NCBI GenBank assembly: GCA_016188895.1
Contig: JACPGZ010000029.1
Span: 1-40,066, forward strand
DNA from: Candidatus Pacearchaeota archaeon
GTDB taxonomy: Archaea; Nanobdellota; Nanobdellia; Pacearchaeales; GW2011-AR1
Direction: 5' to 3'
Length of the DNA stretch: 40,066 nucleotides
Positions 32,827 through 39,619 of the stretch are shown in pieces. The notes below the pieces were generated by a model, which ran no database searches, had not been told where the DNA came from, and worked only from the letters and a program-made list of their open reading frames with translations. The position numbers were made by a program, and so were the translations under genes. Numbering within the stretch: the stretch's first letter is position 1; every line of letters starts with the position of its first letter.

Positions 32827-33598
32827 AGAACAAAGTTTTATTGATTATGCAATAAGATCTTGTCTTCCGTATGTTGATGATTTAGTTATAGTAGAAGGAA
32901 GTTATCAGGAGGTACTTGCTCTTGGCGCAACGCCACGATCACACGACGGAACAATACAGATTATAGAGAATTATCGTTCTAATCCAAAAGTTGATATTCT
33001 TTATGTTAATGCTCAGACAGATAAGGATCAGCGCAATCTTGGTTTGCAAAGAATTAAGGAATTAAATCCCGACGATTGGTGTATTATCGTCGACAGTGAT
33101 GAAATTTATGACAAAAATACATTTTCTATCATAAAAAATTTATGTCAAAAAATGGAAAAACAAAATCAGTATGCTGCATATTTTTCAAGTTTAACATTTG
33201 TCAACGACATGAAGCACTATACAATGCAGGAATTTCCAAGATTATTTAAAATCACAAAAGATTGTCAATTTGTGAATGACAACTATATGATTTGGCCAGA
33301 TAAAGACATTATGCAATGGGCCAGTCCTTGGGTAATAAAACAGCCAAATATAAAATATTGGCATTATGCCTTTTGCAAAGGAACAGAAAAGTTTTTGCAA
33401 AAGAAGAATTGGTGGAATAGCCGATTTAAGGAAACAAATCCAAACTTTGAATACGATTGGTATGTTGATAAAGACGGCAAATTTTATAGTCCAAATCATA
33501 AAATATTTCTTTACGACGGTAAACATCCAGATATAATGCAAAAGCATCCGTTATATAAACAAACTTATGGAGGAAACGCTAATGGCGACGAAAAATGA
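32795..33598 (+). CDS. Glycosyltransferase family 2 (GT-A fold)
   Basis: GTG start at 32795 (no ATG is better placed). 267 residues: KLSVLMTVYEEQSFIDYAI, VDDLVIVEGSYQEV (the usual DGS is EGS), TPRSHDGTIQII, DQRNLGLQ, and CIIVDSDEIYD with an intact DxD. The ending is DGKHPDIMQKHPLY, as in the gene at 28608. It is more canonical than that paralog. Transfers a sugar to an unknown acceptor. It overlaps the small coiled-coil gene at its 3' end. Confidence 0.82.
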   Translation: MKLSVLMTVYEEQSFIDYAIRSCLPYVDDLVIVEGSYQEVLALGATPRSHDGTIQIIENYRSNPKVDILYVNAQTDKDQRNLGLQRIKELNPDDWCIIVDSDEIYDKNTFSIIKNLCQKMEKQNQYAAYFSSLTFVNDMKHYTMQEFPRLFKITKDCQFVNDNYMIWPDKDIMQWASPWVIKQPNIKYWHYAFCKGTEKFLQKKNWWNSRFKETNPNFEYDWYVDKDGKFYSPNHKIFLYDGKHPDIMQKHPLYKQTYGGNANGDEK

Positions 33599-33827
33599 AT
33601 TGGAAGTAGAAGTGACCACACTGAAAAAAGGGCTTGGAAAACTTGAAAGCGATCTTCATTCTTCAGCGAGAAAAGTTAACAATGATGTCAACGTTCTTTC
33701 TTCTCTCCTCGCACAGACAAGAGAAGATCTTGATAAGACAAGGAATGAGGTTGAAAGATTGAAGAATTTTGTTGATTCAATAAAAAGTCAAATGGCAAAT
33801 TATGATGTAAAAACAAGTTCTTGGTAA
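33582..33827 (+). CDS. Small coiled-coil protein, 81 aa
   Basis: ATG at 33582 has a GGAGG ribosome site at 33569-33573, better than the upstream in-frame candidate. The protein is almost entirely helical with heptad-like spacing of Leu, Val and Ile (VTTLKKGLGKLESDLHSS, then LLAQTREDLDKTRNEVERL). It contains no Cys or signal peptide. Coiled coils of this size are common phage structural or scaffold-like proteins, but it sits in the glycan operon. It may be a multimerisation partner for neighbours; function unknown. Confidence 0.6.
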   Translation: MATKNELEVEVTTLKKGLGKLESDLHSSARKVNNDVNVLSSLLAQTREDLDKTRNEVERLKNFVDSIKSQMANYDVKTSSW

Positions 33828-33833
33828 TTTAAT

Positions 33834-34685
33834 GTGGAAAAAGTCGGGATAATTGGGACAGGAATTGTAGGGTCTGCTGTATCTGTCGGTCTTGGAAATA
33901 TTGCAGAAATTAGAGAACATGATAAATATCGTGATTCTGAATCTTTAGAATCTGTTGTTAATAATTCAAATATAGTTTTTATCTGCACCCCAACTCCAAT
34001 GGATAAAAACACTGGAGCTTGTGATGTATCTATTGTTGAATCTGTTTGCAAAGAAGCTGTTAGTGTAACAAAAAAACATAAAACTTTTGTTATAAAAAGT
34101 TCTGTTATTCCGGGAACGACACAAAAGTTGCAGGAAAAATATAGAGGGCATACCTTTATTTTTAACCCTGAGTTCTTGACCGAAAAACAATTTATTCAAG
34201 ATTTTTTGGAACAAGATCGTATAATTCTTGGTTGTGATAAAAAAGAAATATATGGATTAGAAAAATTATATATTGAATTTACAAAAACTCAAAAAAGTCC
34301 TGCAAAGATCATAAAAACGGATTCGAAAATTGCAGAAATAGTTAAGTATGTAGGTAATTGTTTTCTTGCCACGAAAGTTATGTTTTTTAACGAAATATAT
34401 GAAATTTGTAAAGCTTCGAATGTTGATTACGATCAGGTAAAAGATTTAGTTTCTATGGATAAGAGGATTAAAGATTCTCATATGAATGTTCCTGGTCATG
34501 ATGGTCAATTTGGTTTTGGTGGAAAATGTTTTCCTGCCAATATCAATGCTTTAATATATTACGCAAGGGAGCTAGGTTGTGATCCATTAATTCTTGATTC
34601 TATCTGGAGTAAAAATTGTATTGTTCGAGAAAACTATGATTGGGAAAACATTCCCGCCGTGACAGGAGAGTATAAAAATGAATAA
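33834..34685 (+). CDS. UDP-sugar 6-dehydrogenase-like protein, C-terminally short
   Basis: GTG start, because the ATG two bases upstream is in another frame with a very early stop. 283 residues against about 400-450 usual. NAD motif GTGIVG (8-13), CTPTPMD, SSVIPGTT (89-96), NPEFLTE (111-117), VKYVGNCFLATKVMFFNE (conserved Lys 171 and Asn 175) and GFGGKCFPAN with catalytic Cys 232 are all present. The motif is normally followed by Lys-Asp (FPKD) and here is FPAN. The C-terminal UDP-binding domain is missing. Expected product would be a UDP-uronic acid, if active. Confidence 0.78.
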   Translation: MEKVGIIGTGIVGSAVSVGLGNIAEIREHDKYRDSESLESVVNNSNIVFICTPTPMDKNTGACDVSIVESVCKEAVSVTKKHKTFVIKSSVIPGTTQKLQEKYRGHTFIFNPEFLTEKQFIQDFLEQDRIILGCDKKEIYGLEKLYIEFTKTQKSPAKIIKTDSKIAEIVKYVGNCFLATKVMFFNEIYEICKASNVDYDQVKDLVSMDKRIKDSHMNVPGHDGQFGFGGKCFPANINALIYYARELGCDPLILDSIWSKNCIVRENYDWENIPAVTGEYKNE

Positions 34686-35133
34686 AATAATGTTTGGAAT
34701 TATTTTTCTTTTGTCGTGCAGTAATATTGTTTCCAGTTTTATGTATACAGAAAGTGGCACTGTACTTATACGACATCTTAGGGGTCCATCATTACAAGAA
34801 ATGAAAAGTGTAGTAGAGTTGGCCATTAATTCTGGCTTATGTAATGCAAATGAATTAGAAGATATTATTGTAGACGTATTACCTGTTGAAGAATTATACG
34901 GAAGATCCAATATTTTTGAAAAAGCTGTCGGTCAATTCAATACCGAAACAAAAACCGTGACAATAGCTGGACTATCTAATTTTCCATGTCGAACAATATT
35001 GCATGAATTGGTTCATGCTTGCCGAAGCCGAAGAGGAATCAATGAACCAGATCACGATGATTTGACTGTTTGGACCCCCAGAAAAAAATTATTGCCAAAA
35101 TATGACAAACAGGTTTCTGGGATTTGCCCGTGA
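34678..35133 (+). CDS. Secreted or lipoprotein-like zinc metallopeptidase-type protein
   Basis: 151 residues; ATG overlaps the dehydrogenase stop by 8 bases. The N-terminus MNKIMFGIIFLLSC is a short hydrophobic signal-like segment with a Cys at position 14 in a lipobox-like place (LLSC, with Leu at -2 less usual). The zinc motif is H109-E-L-V-H113-A (ILHELVHACRS), with a candidate third ligand at H126 in NEPDHDD. It resembles small metallopeptidases with a SprT/M-type short active site, but no specific family is recognised. A peptidase in a sugar operon is unexpected; it could act at the envelope. Confidence 0.6.
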   Translation: MNKIMFGIIFLLSCSNIVSSFMYTESGTVLIRHLRGPSLQEMKSVVELAINSGLCNANELEDIIVDVLPVEELYGRSNIFEKAVGQFNTETKTVTIAGLSNFPCRTILHELVHACRSRRGINEPDHDDLTVWTPRKKLLPKYDKQVSGICP

Positions 35134-35603
35134 TAAAACATAAGCCATCAATTCCCAATGAAAAATATATTTTGTTCGCAAACGGCGGATTTGATTGTTT
35201 GCATGCAGGTCATTTTGATTTTCTTTTGTATTGTCTTCATTTGAAAAAACAATTTAATGCATGTCTCGTTGTTGCGATAGATTCCGACGAAAAAATAAAA
35301 GAAAAAGGAAAAGATAGACCAATATTTTCTGAACAGGAAAGAAGAGAATGTCTTTTAAAACTAAATTTTGGAAAAGAATCGATAATTGATTCATGTCCTA
35401 TTTTTGATACAAATGAAGATCTTGATGAATTAATTAAACAATGTAAGCCAAACATATTGATAAAGGGGGAAAGTTGGAAAGGAAACGTTGTTGGAGAGAA
35501 ATACGTAAAAACTATTTTCTTTTATTCAGAAAATAAAATAAATATTTCAACAACAAAAATTATTGAAAGAATAGCAGATAAATTATTGAGCGAGATGTTT
35601 TAA
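35130..35603 (+). CDS. rfaE2: Heptose-1-phosphate adenylyltransferase (RfaE domain II)
   Basis: GTG start at 35130 overlapping the previous stop (GTGA). 158 residues. NGGFDCLHAGHFDFL gives the HxGH nucleotidyltransferase signature (HAGH 25-28), RPIFSEQERRECLL follows as in the family, and the C-terminal KINISTTKIIERI matches the STTxI motif. This domain makes ADP-D-glycero-beta-D-manno-heptose from heptose 1-phosphate and ATP. In E. coli it is the C-terminal half of HldE; here it is separate and precedes the kinase. It works with the gene at 35607. Confidence 0.86.
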   Translation: MIKHKPSIPNEKYILFANGGFDCLHAGHFDFLLYCLHLKKQFNACLVVAIDSDEKIKEKGKDRPIFSEQERRECLLKLNFGKESIIDSCPIFDTNEDLDELIKQCKPNILIKGESWKGNVVGEKYVKTIFFYSENKINISTTKIIERIADKLLSEMF

Positions 35604-35606
35604 TTT

Positions 35607-36473
35607 ATGAAATTTCTTATCTTGGGTGATCCTGTCCTTGATCGATTTGTCTACGGAATTGTTCATCGTCAATCTCCAGAAGATCAAAGCATTCCTGTTA
35701 TCGATTTCGTCGCAGAAGACTATCAGTTGGGTGGAGCGTTAAAAACAGCAGAATGTATAAGATTTTTTTCTGATAAATTGAAAGATGAAGTGTATGTTTC
35801 TTCTATAATTTCAAATTTTACGGCAAATATGCTGAAACAGAAAAATATATTTTATGATTCTATTATCTTTGAGGAACAGAATAAACCACATGTGAGAGAA
35901 TTAATAAAAGAAAGAATAATGCATTCAGAGACACATAAGCAATTTTTGAGGTTAGACAATAGACTTTGTTTTGACAGTGGCGACATTCAAAGATACAAAA
36001 ATAAATGCTATTATTATAATGCAAAAGAATTTGATGCGGTCATAATTTCTGATTATGAAAAAGGATTGGTGGATAATTTTCTTATTGAGAAACTGAAAGA
36101 AGTGCAGTGTCCATTTTTTGTTGACACAAAAAAAGAAAATCTTTCATTATGGTCAGATTTGAAGAATTGTTTTGTCAAAATTAATCGAAAGGAATTTGAA
36201 AAAGCAAAGAATTCAGATTTAATTGAAAATCTTATTGTTACGAGAGGAAGAGAGTCAACATTATTGATCAGTTATGGAGAGATATTAAAAGAATTTACGA
36301 TAGATAATGAAAACTGTATTGATCCTTATGTAATTGGAGCAGGAGATATTTGGCTTTCTGCGTTTGTTGTTTTTTATATGAAAAATAAAAATTTGCATGA
36401 ATCGATAATGTACGCAAATAAAACCGCAACAGAATGTGTTAAAAAAGGAAAGTTGGTAAAAATTGAGAATTAA
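35607..36473 (+). CDS. rfaE1: Heptose-7-phosphate kinase (RfaE domain I, PfkB family)
   Basis: 288 residues, near the size of the HldE N-domain (about 310). GDPVLDRFVYGIVHRQSPED matches the conserved start, where the canonical text is a G-D-x-x-L-D-R and R-x-S-P-E pattern. DYQLGGALKTAECI corresponds to the substrate-binding GGAxNVA stretch. VDTKKENLSLW and IGAGDIW (the PfkB GAGD with catalytic Asp) follow. It phosphorylates glycero-manno-heptose 7-phosphate at C1. Directly downstream of RfaE2; both are probably needed for ADP-heptose. Ends 1 base before the next gene. Confidence 0.84.
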   Translation: MKFLILGDPVLDRFVYGIVHRQSPEDQSIPVIDFVAEDYQLGGALKTAECIRFFSDKLKDEVYVSSIISNFTANMLKQKNIFYDSIIFEEQNKPHVRELIKERIMHSETHKQFLRLDNRLCFDSGDIQRYKNKCYYYNAKEFDAVIISDYEKGLVDNFLIEKLKEVQCPFFVDTKKENLSLWSDLKNCFVKINRKEFEKAKNSDLIENLIVTRGRESTLLISYGEILKEFTIDNENCIDPYVIGAGDIWLSAFVVFYMKNKNLHESIMYANKTATECVKKGKLVKIEN

Positions 36474-36474
36474 T

Positions 36475-36891
36475 ATGAATAAGACAGAAAAAACAAAATG
36501 GGTAGGAAAATCATGGGGCGGTGAGCTTATTATAACAAATAGACCACAATATTGTGGAAAGATTTTATATTGTATGAAAGGATTAAGGGCCAGTGTTCAT
36601 TATCATAATGTTAAAAATGAAACATTTTGGCTTTCAAAGGGGCTTGTAAAAATATATTATACAGATGATCTAAAGAAGCTTATGGAAATTTTAAAAGACG
36701 AAAATGTGTTGACGGAAATGAAAAAAGATCCTGGATATTTTATGGATTATGTCATTCTTGATCAGGGTGCTGTTTTTTACGTTCCTCCAAAAAGAGTGCA
36801 TTGTGTTGAGGCTTTAGAAAACAGTGAATTGGTGGAAATAAGTACACAATTTTTCGAGGAAGATAGCATTCGTTTGTTAAAGTTCACATAA
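36475..36891 (+). CDS. Cupin sugar-isomerase-like protein
   Basis: I chose the ATG at 36475; upstream in-frame codons overlap the kinase. 138 residues. GKILYCMKGLRASVHYHNVK with the HYH metal motif, ETFWLSKG, and FYVPPKRVHCVEAL with the second His, match the mannose-6-phosphate isomerase-type cupin, similar in pattern to the protein at 24215. An insert between the two motifs (residues about 58-88) is longer than in the other cupin. It likely isomerises or binds a sugar phosphate. It is the last gene before the lysis-type block. Confidence 0.72.
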   Translation: MNKTEKTKWVGKSWGGELIITNRPQYCGKILYCMKGLRASVHYHNVKNETFWLSKGLVKIYYTDDLKKLMEILKDENVLTEMKKDPGYFMDYVILDQGAVFYVPPKRVHCVEALENSELVEISTQFFEEDSIRLLKFT

Positions 36892-36902
36892 AATTTTATA
36901 AT
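36874..36902 (+). promoter_or_regulatory. Possible sigma70-type promoter, -35 TTGTTA, 17 bp, -10 TATAAT
   Basis: TTGTTA at 36874-36879, a 17-base spacer, and a perfect TATAAT at 36897-36902. The transcript would start near base 36909, at the ATG of the peptidase gene (36910), so it would be almost leaderless. No Shine-Dalgarno is visible before that ATG, which fits. AT-rich DNA gives such matches by chance, so moderate-low confidence. Confidence 0.4.
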
Positions 36903-36909
36903 TATATAT

Positions 36910-37602
36910 ATGGCACAACCAAAAAGAGTTGAGCTTGTTCCTGTTGATAAAAATAGAATAGAGTTTACATGCAAAGAAAGCGATGCATTGCTTTGTCCTG
37001 ATATTGTAGATCCTCTATATAAACTTTCTGATGATGTCAAAAAAAACAATGGGGTTTTGAAAGCAAAATCATTTTTTAGAACATGGACAAAACAACAGAG
37101 CCTCGTTGATCTTCATGCGAAGGATCCTGTTCGCTATGCATATGCGGCTCCGGCAGGTAGTTCTTTTCATCAAGCCGGCAGAGCAATAGATTTTGATATA
37201 AACGGTTTAAATTTTCAAGGGATTGTAAAAAATGATTGGCTCAAGAAATTTTGGGAATTGGCTATTCCTCTCGGTTTTAAACCAATAATTAAAGAACCCG
37301 ATACAAATATCAGTGAAAATTGGCATTTCGAATATAGAGGATTATGGCAAGGCGTTTCTGAAAAAATTGGAGTAAAAGAAGCGGTTAAGTGTGCAATTTT
37401 GGATATAGGAAATTGGGATCCAAATGAAGGTATTGATAAAATAAATAATATGTTTCTTCAGGCGCAGTTATTGCGCCTTGGTTATTATGAAATAAAAAAA
37501 GCCGATGGAATTATTGGAAATGTGACAAAAAGTGTGTTAAAATCAGTTAATATCTCGGGTTTAAATGTGGAGCAAATATTGATGGTTTTGAAGCAATTAT
37601 AA
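36910..37602 (+). CDS. M15-family peptidase with C-terminal peptidoglycan-binding-like domain (endolysin-type)
   Basis: 230 residues. The catalytic domain (about 45-150) carries SSFHQAGRAIDFDI (zinc ligands H87 and D94) and SENWHFEYRG (H139), the set of M15 D-Ala-D-Ala carboxypeptidase/endolysin enzymes. Residues about 165-230 include AQLLRLGYYEIKKADGIIG, similar to the PG_binding_1 repeat with a Gly-rich turn and Asp. It would cut peptidoglycan cross-links or stem peptides for host lysis or DNA entry. No signal peptide, so a holin is needed for export. No ribosome site is visible before the ATG. Confidence 0.82.
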   Translation: MAQPKRVELVPVDKNRIEFTCKESDALLCPDIVDPLYKLSDDVKKNNGVLKAKSFFRTWTKQQSLVDLHAKDPVRYAYAAPAGSSFHQAGRAIDFDINGLNFQGIVKNDWLKKFWELAIPLGFKPIIKEPDTNISENWHFEYRGLWQGVSEKIGVKEAVKCAILDIGNWDPNEGIDKINNMFLQAQLLRLGYYEIKKADGIIGNVTKSVLKSVNISGLNVEQILMVLKQL

Positions 37603-37603
37603 A

Positions 37604-37855
37604 ATGAAAGAGGAAGATAAAAAACCTGTTTATGTTTTTAAAGAGGGAAAATGGCAAAAATATGAATTTAAAAACGTTAAAGAGGGAAGCATATTTTCAT
37701 TTGATAAACAGCGTATATTTACTTCATCGAGCGATGCTTATTTTAACATAGACGGACAGCATGAAAATACTTGGTCTATTGTTATCGAATCTAACAGGGA
37801 GATTGTTAAGAAAAACGAAGATATTCTGGACGAAATTTTGGGAGGAAAACTGTGA
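37604..37855 (+). CDS. Small hypothetical protein, 83 aa
   Basis: ATG one base after the peptidase stop. The product is charged, with probable beta strands (VYVFKEGKWQKYEF, then SIFSFDKQRIFTSS and TWSIVIES) and a helical acidic end (NEDILDEILGG). No membrane segment, so it is unlikely to be a holin. I do not recognise it. Close spacing suggests it is co-transcribed with the peptidase. Confidence 0.5.
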   Translation: MKEEDKKPVYVFKEGKWQKYEFKNVKEGSIFSFDKQRIFTSSSDAYFNIDGQHENTWSIVIESNREIVKKNEDILDEILGGKL

Positions 37856-37900
37856 TTGCTTGGCAATAATAACAATATAGGAACAGAAACAGAGAGAGAC

Positions 37901-38047
37901 ATGATACATTTATCGTGTCCGTTGTGCTCTAGGGGTTTGAGTTTTTATAGGAATAGGTTTAAATTGAACAAAAAATATCAATGCAACGAATGCAAGGGCT
38001 ATTGTTTTATAATTAAGCTTCCCAAAGATTTTGTGTTATTTTCATGA
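37901..38047 (+). CDS. Small zinc-ribbon protein, 48 aa
   Basis: I chose the ATG at 37901, preceded by an AGAGAGAG ribosome site; a TTG at 37856 in the same frame would add 15 residues. Two CxxC pairs, CPLC near residue 6 and CNEC near residue 33, form a zinc-ribbon. The rest is basic and aromatic. It may bind nucleic acid or protein; function unknown. The frame continues past the TGA with 33 open codons up to a TAA at 38147. Confidence 0.55.
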   Translation: MIHLSCPLCSRGLSFYRNRFKLNKKYQCNECKGYCFIIKLPKDFVLFS

Positions 38048-38236
38048 TCTTTGCGTGAACCCCTTAAAGTTTCGTTCTCCATGGCCTCTGGTTTGCCCCA
38101 GGTTCGATTTTCAAAGCGGATTGGTATCCCAGCACTAAACGTAAATTAAAATCGCTTATAAGCCAAATGCGAGGCGATATTTTCTTTGCAAGCTGAATTT
38201 AATCTTTATTTTATGTTAAATTTGTTGTAATTATGT

Positions 38237-38266
38237 TTGCATGGAATTTTTGTCTATAGATAGAAT
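38237..38266 (+). promoter_or_regulatory. Weak candidate promoter, TTGCAT, 18 bp, TAGAAT
   Basis: TTGCAT at 38237-38242 and TAGAAT at 38261-38266 with an 18-base spacer; the -10 matches at 5 of 6 positions, the -35 poorly. It would give a leader of about 165 bases before the ATG at 38439. The surrounding A/T runs make chance matches likely. A phage-specific late promoter could instead be used but cannot be recognised here. Confidence 0.25.
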
Positions 38267-38416
38267 ATTAATTTTTATATTAATTACATATCTATTTTTT
38301 TTACATATATATTTAATAAAATTTAAAAATTCTTTGAAAAAAGAGAAAAGATTCCAATCAACCAGACCAAATAGATTTCCATATAATATATGACAAATAT
38401 CATATGTATTTTTTTT

Positions 38417-38433
38417 GAGAGAGAGAGAGAGAG
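38417..38433 (+). repeat. GA dinucleotide run (17 bases) at a translation start
   Basis: Alternating G and A from 38417 to 38433, ending 5 bases before the ATG at 38439 and preceded by a run of T. GAGAG is Shine-Dalgarno-like, so the run acts as a long or multiple ribosome site. Such short repeats can change length by slipped-strand pairing and so could tune expression of the following gene. Confidence 0.8.
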
Positions 38434-38438
38434 CATAA

Positions 38439-38912
38439 ATGGGTATTTCCGTTCCAATACCGTCAAATAGACCAAGACATGGGTATATTACCAGGGATTT
38501 AAATCAAAATAATGGATTTTTTACCGAACAGAAAGCATATTACGTTACTAGCGGTTCTTTGAATAGCGTTGTAGGAGGAACAACAGGTTCTGTTTCTTTG
38601 CATTTTGATGCCTATGGTTTGAGGTTGACTAGATTTGAAGTCTTTCATTCCGGATCAGCACCAATATTTGATATTTCTTTAGAAAATTCAACACCGAATA
38701 CTGGTTCATTTTATGATGCGAGAAACATTATTGTTGACTATCTTGGAGTTAATGGCAGCACTGATTTTGTGAATGGGATAGACCAGGTAGAAGATCTTTT
38801 AACGACAACAGACATGAGTGGAAATATTTATTTAAAATTTAAACCATATGGATCTGGCAATAATTGGTTTAATTATTTAATGTTTTTGGAAGCGATATTT
38901 ATATATACATAA
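38439..38912 (+). CDS. Virion-type protein, beta-rich (hypothetical)
   Basis: 157 residues with a GA-run ribosome site. Rich in Ser, Thr, Gly, Asn and aromatic residues and poor in Cys and Lys, typical of phage tail or capsid decoration proteins. A strand-rich core (SVSLHFDAYGLRLTRFEVFH) and repeated GS/GT turns suggest a beta-sandwich. No signal peptide. The family is not recognised; structural function is inferred from composition and from the neighbouring genes. Confidence 0.6.
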   Translation: MGISVPIPSNRPRHGYITRDLNQNNGFFTEQKAYYVTSGSLNSVVGGTTGSVSLHFDAYGLRLTRFEVFHSGSAPIFDISLENSTPNTGSFYDARNIIVDYLGVNGSTDFVNGIDQVEDLLTTTDMSGNIYLKFKPYGSGNNWFNYLMFLEAIFIYT

Positions 38913-38918
38913 AAAGTT

Positions 38919-39182
38919 ATGAGTAGATCTGATTTTAAGAAAGCAAAAAGACCTCGATATCAAGGAGAAACTGAAGCAGAGCAAGAAAATATTATTACAA
39001 TAATTGACGAAGCAGGAGCTTATACATACATAGGAAATTCATACGCTAGTGCTTCTGCTTCTGAATCTGTTTGGAAAGTGAGACGAATAACGGAAGCAAA
39101 TCCATTGAGGGTTGAATTTGCTAGTGGAAGTGCTGAATATGTCAATATTTGGAACAATAGAGCAACTTTAGATTATTCGTGA
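38919..39182 (+). CDS. Phage virion-associated protein-like, 87 aa
   Basis: ATG 6 bases after the previous stop; no classical ribosome site. The C-terminal part AYTYIGNSYASASASESVW then KVRRI is the kind of segment found in small phage tail-region proteins, where a YVGxA...W-x-I/V-x-R pattern recurs. The N-terminus is charged (KKAKRPRYQGETEAEQ). Probably structural or assembly-related, part of the virion gene block. Exact family unknown. Confidence 0.6.
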   Translation: MSRSDFKKAKRPRYQGETEAEQENIITIIDEAGAYTYIGNSYASASASESVWKVRRITEANPLRVEFASGSAEYVNIWNNRATLDYS

Positions 39183-39195
39183 AAAGTTTTTGAAA

Positions 39196-39612
39196 ATGGA
39201 AATGAAACAACAAATTAAAATTTGGAATGTTGATTCAAAAAGCGATGATAAAAAAGTAAAAGTTGCGACAATAGAACAACAAGATGAAACAGAAAAATAT
39301 GTTCCGTTTTGTGATAACTGTTCTGCTCCGTGTTGTGGCGATGTTGTAAGACCAATTTTAACAGAAATTGAATTTTTGGAAAAGAAATTTCCTGTTTATT
39401 TTTTTCCGTTGCCCGCAATGATGAAAAAAGAAGGAATAAATGCAGATTTTTTAGCAGCAATACCTAATATTCATGACAAATGTATGTATTTTGATCTTAA
39501 AAATAGAAGATGTAAGATTCACAATGACAGACCAAAATCTTGTCGTTCATATGATTGTAGACAGGATGTTAGATTGATTGATTTTTTAAAAAATAGGTTT
39601 TCAACTAAATAA
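39196..39612 (+). CDS. YkgJ-family cysteine-cluster protein
   Basis: The frame opens with TTG at 39190, ATG at 39196 and ATG at 39202; I take 39196 but the start is uncertain. About 138 residues. FCDNCSAPCCGDVV gives C-x2-C-x3-CC; HDKCMYFDLKNRRCKIH and DRPKSCRSYDC supply the remaining Cys and the R-x-C-x-I-x-x-x-R-P pattern of the YkgJ zinc/iron-chelating family. Function in phages unknown; some relatives accompany modification or metal-handling genes. It lies between virion-type genes. Confidence 0.78.
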   Translation: MEMKQQIKIWNVDSKSDDKKVKVATIEQQDETEKYVPFCDNCSAPCCGDVVRPILTEIEFLEKKFPVYFFPLPAMMKKEGINADFLAAIPNIHDKCMYFDLKNRRCKIHNDRPKSCRSYDCRQDVRLIDFLKNRFSTK

Positions 39613-39619
39613 ATAGATC

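Larger units (their letters stand above)
38048..38438. other. Long intergenic region with possible structured RNA and regulatory elements
   Basis: The only gap above 300 bases. 38050-38200 is richer in G+C than the AT-rich region after it. Short inverted repeats: GAACC (38057-38061) with GGTTC (38101-38105); CTGG (38088-38091) with CCAG (38098-38101), loop of 6; ATCGC (38151-38155) with GCGAT (38174-38178) followed by ATTTT, which could be a weak terminator. From 38210 on the sequence is A/T-dominated and could hold promoters. I see no complete tRNA cloverleaf. It separates the lysis-type block from the virion-type genes. Confidence 0.5.

Noticed and set aside
38096-38125. tRNA-like T-loop text GGTTCGATT
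   Set aside because: The flanking five-base arms (CCAGG and TTCAA) do not pair, and no acceptor, D-arm or anticodon arm can be placed around it.
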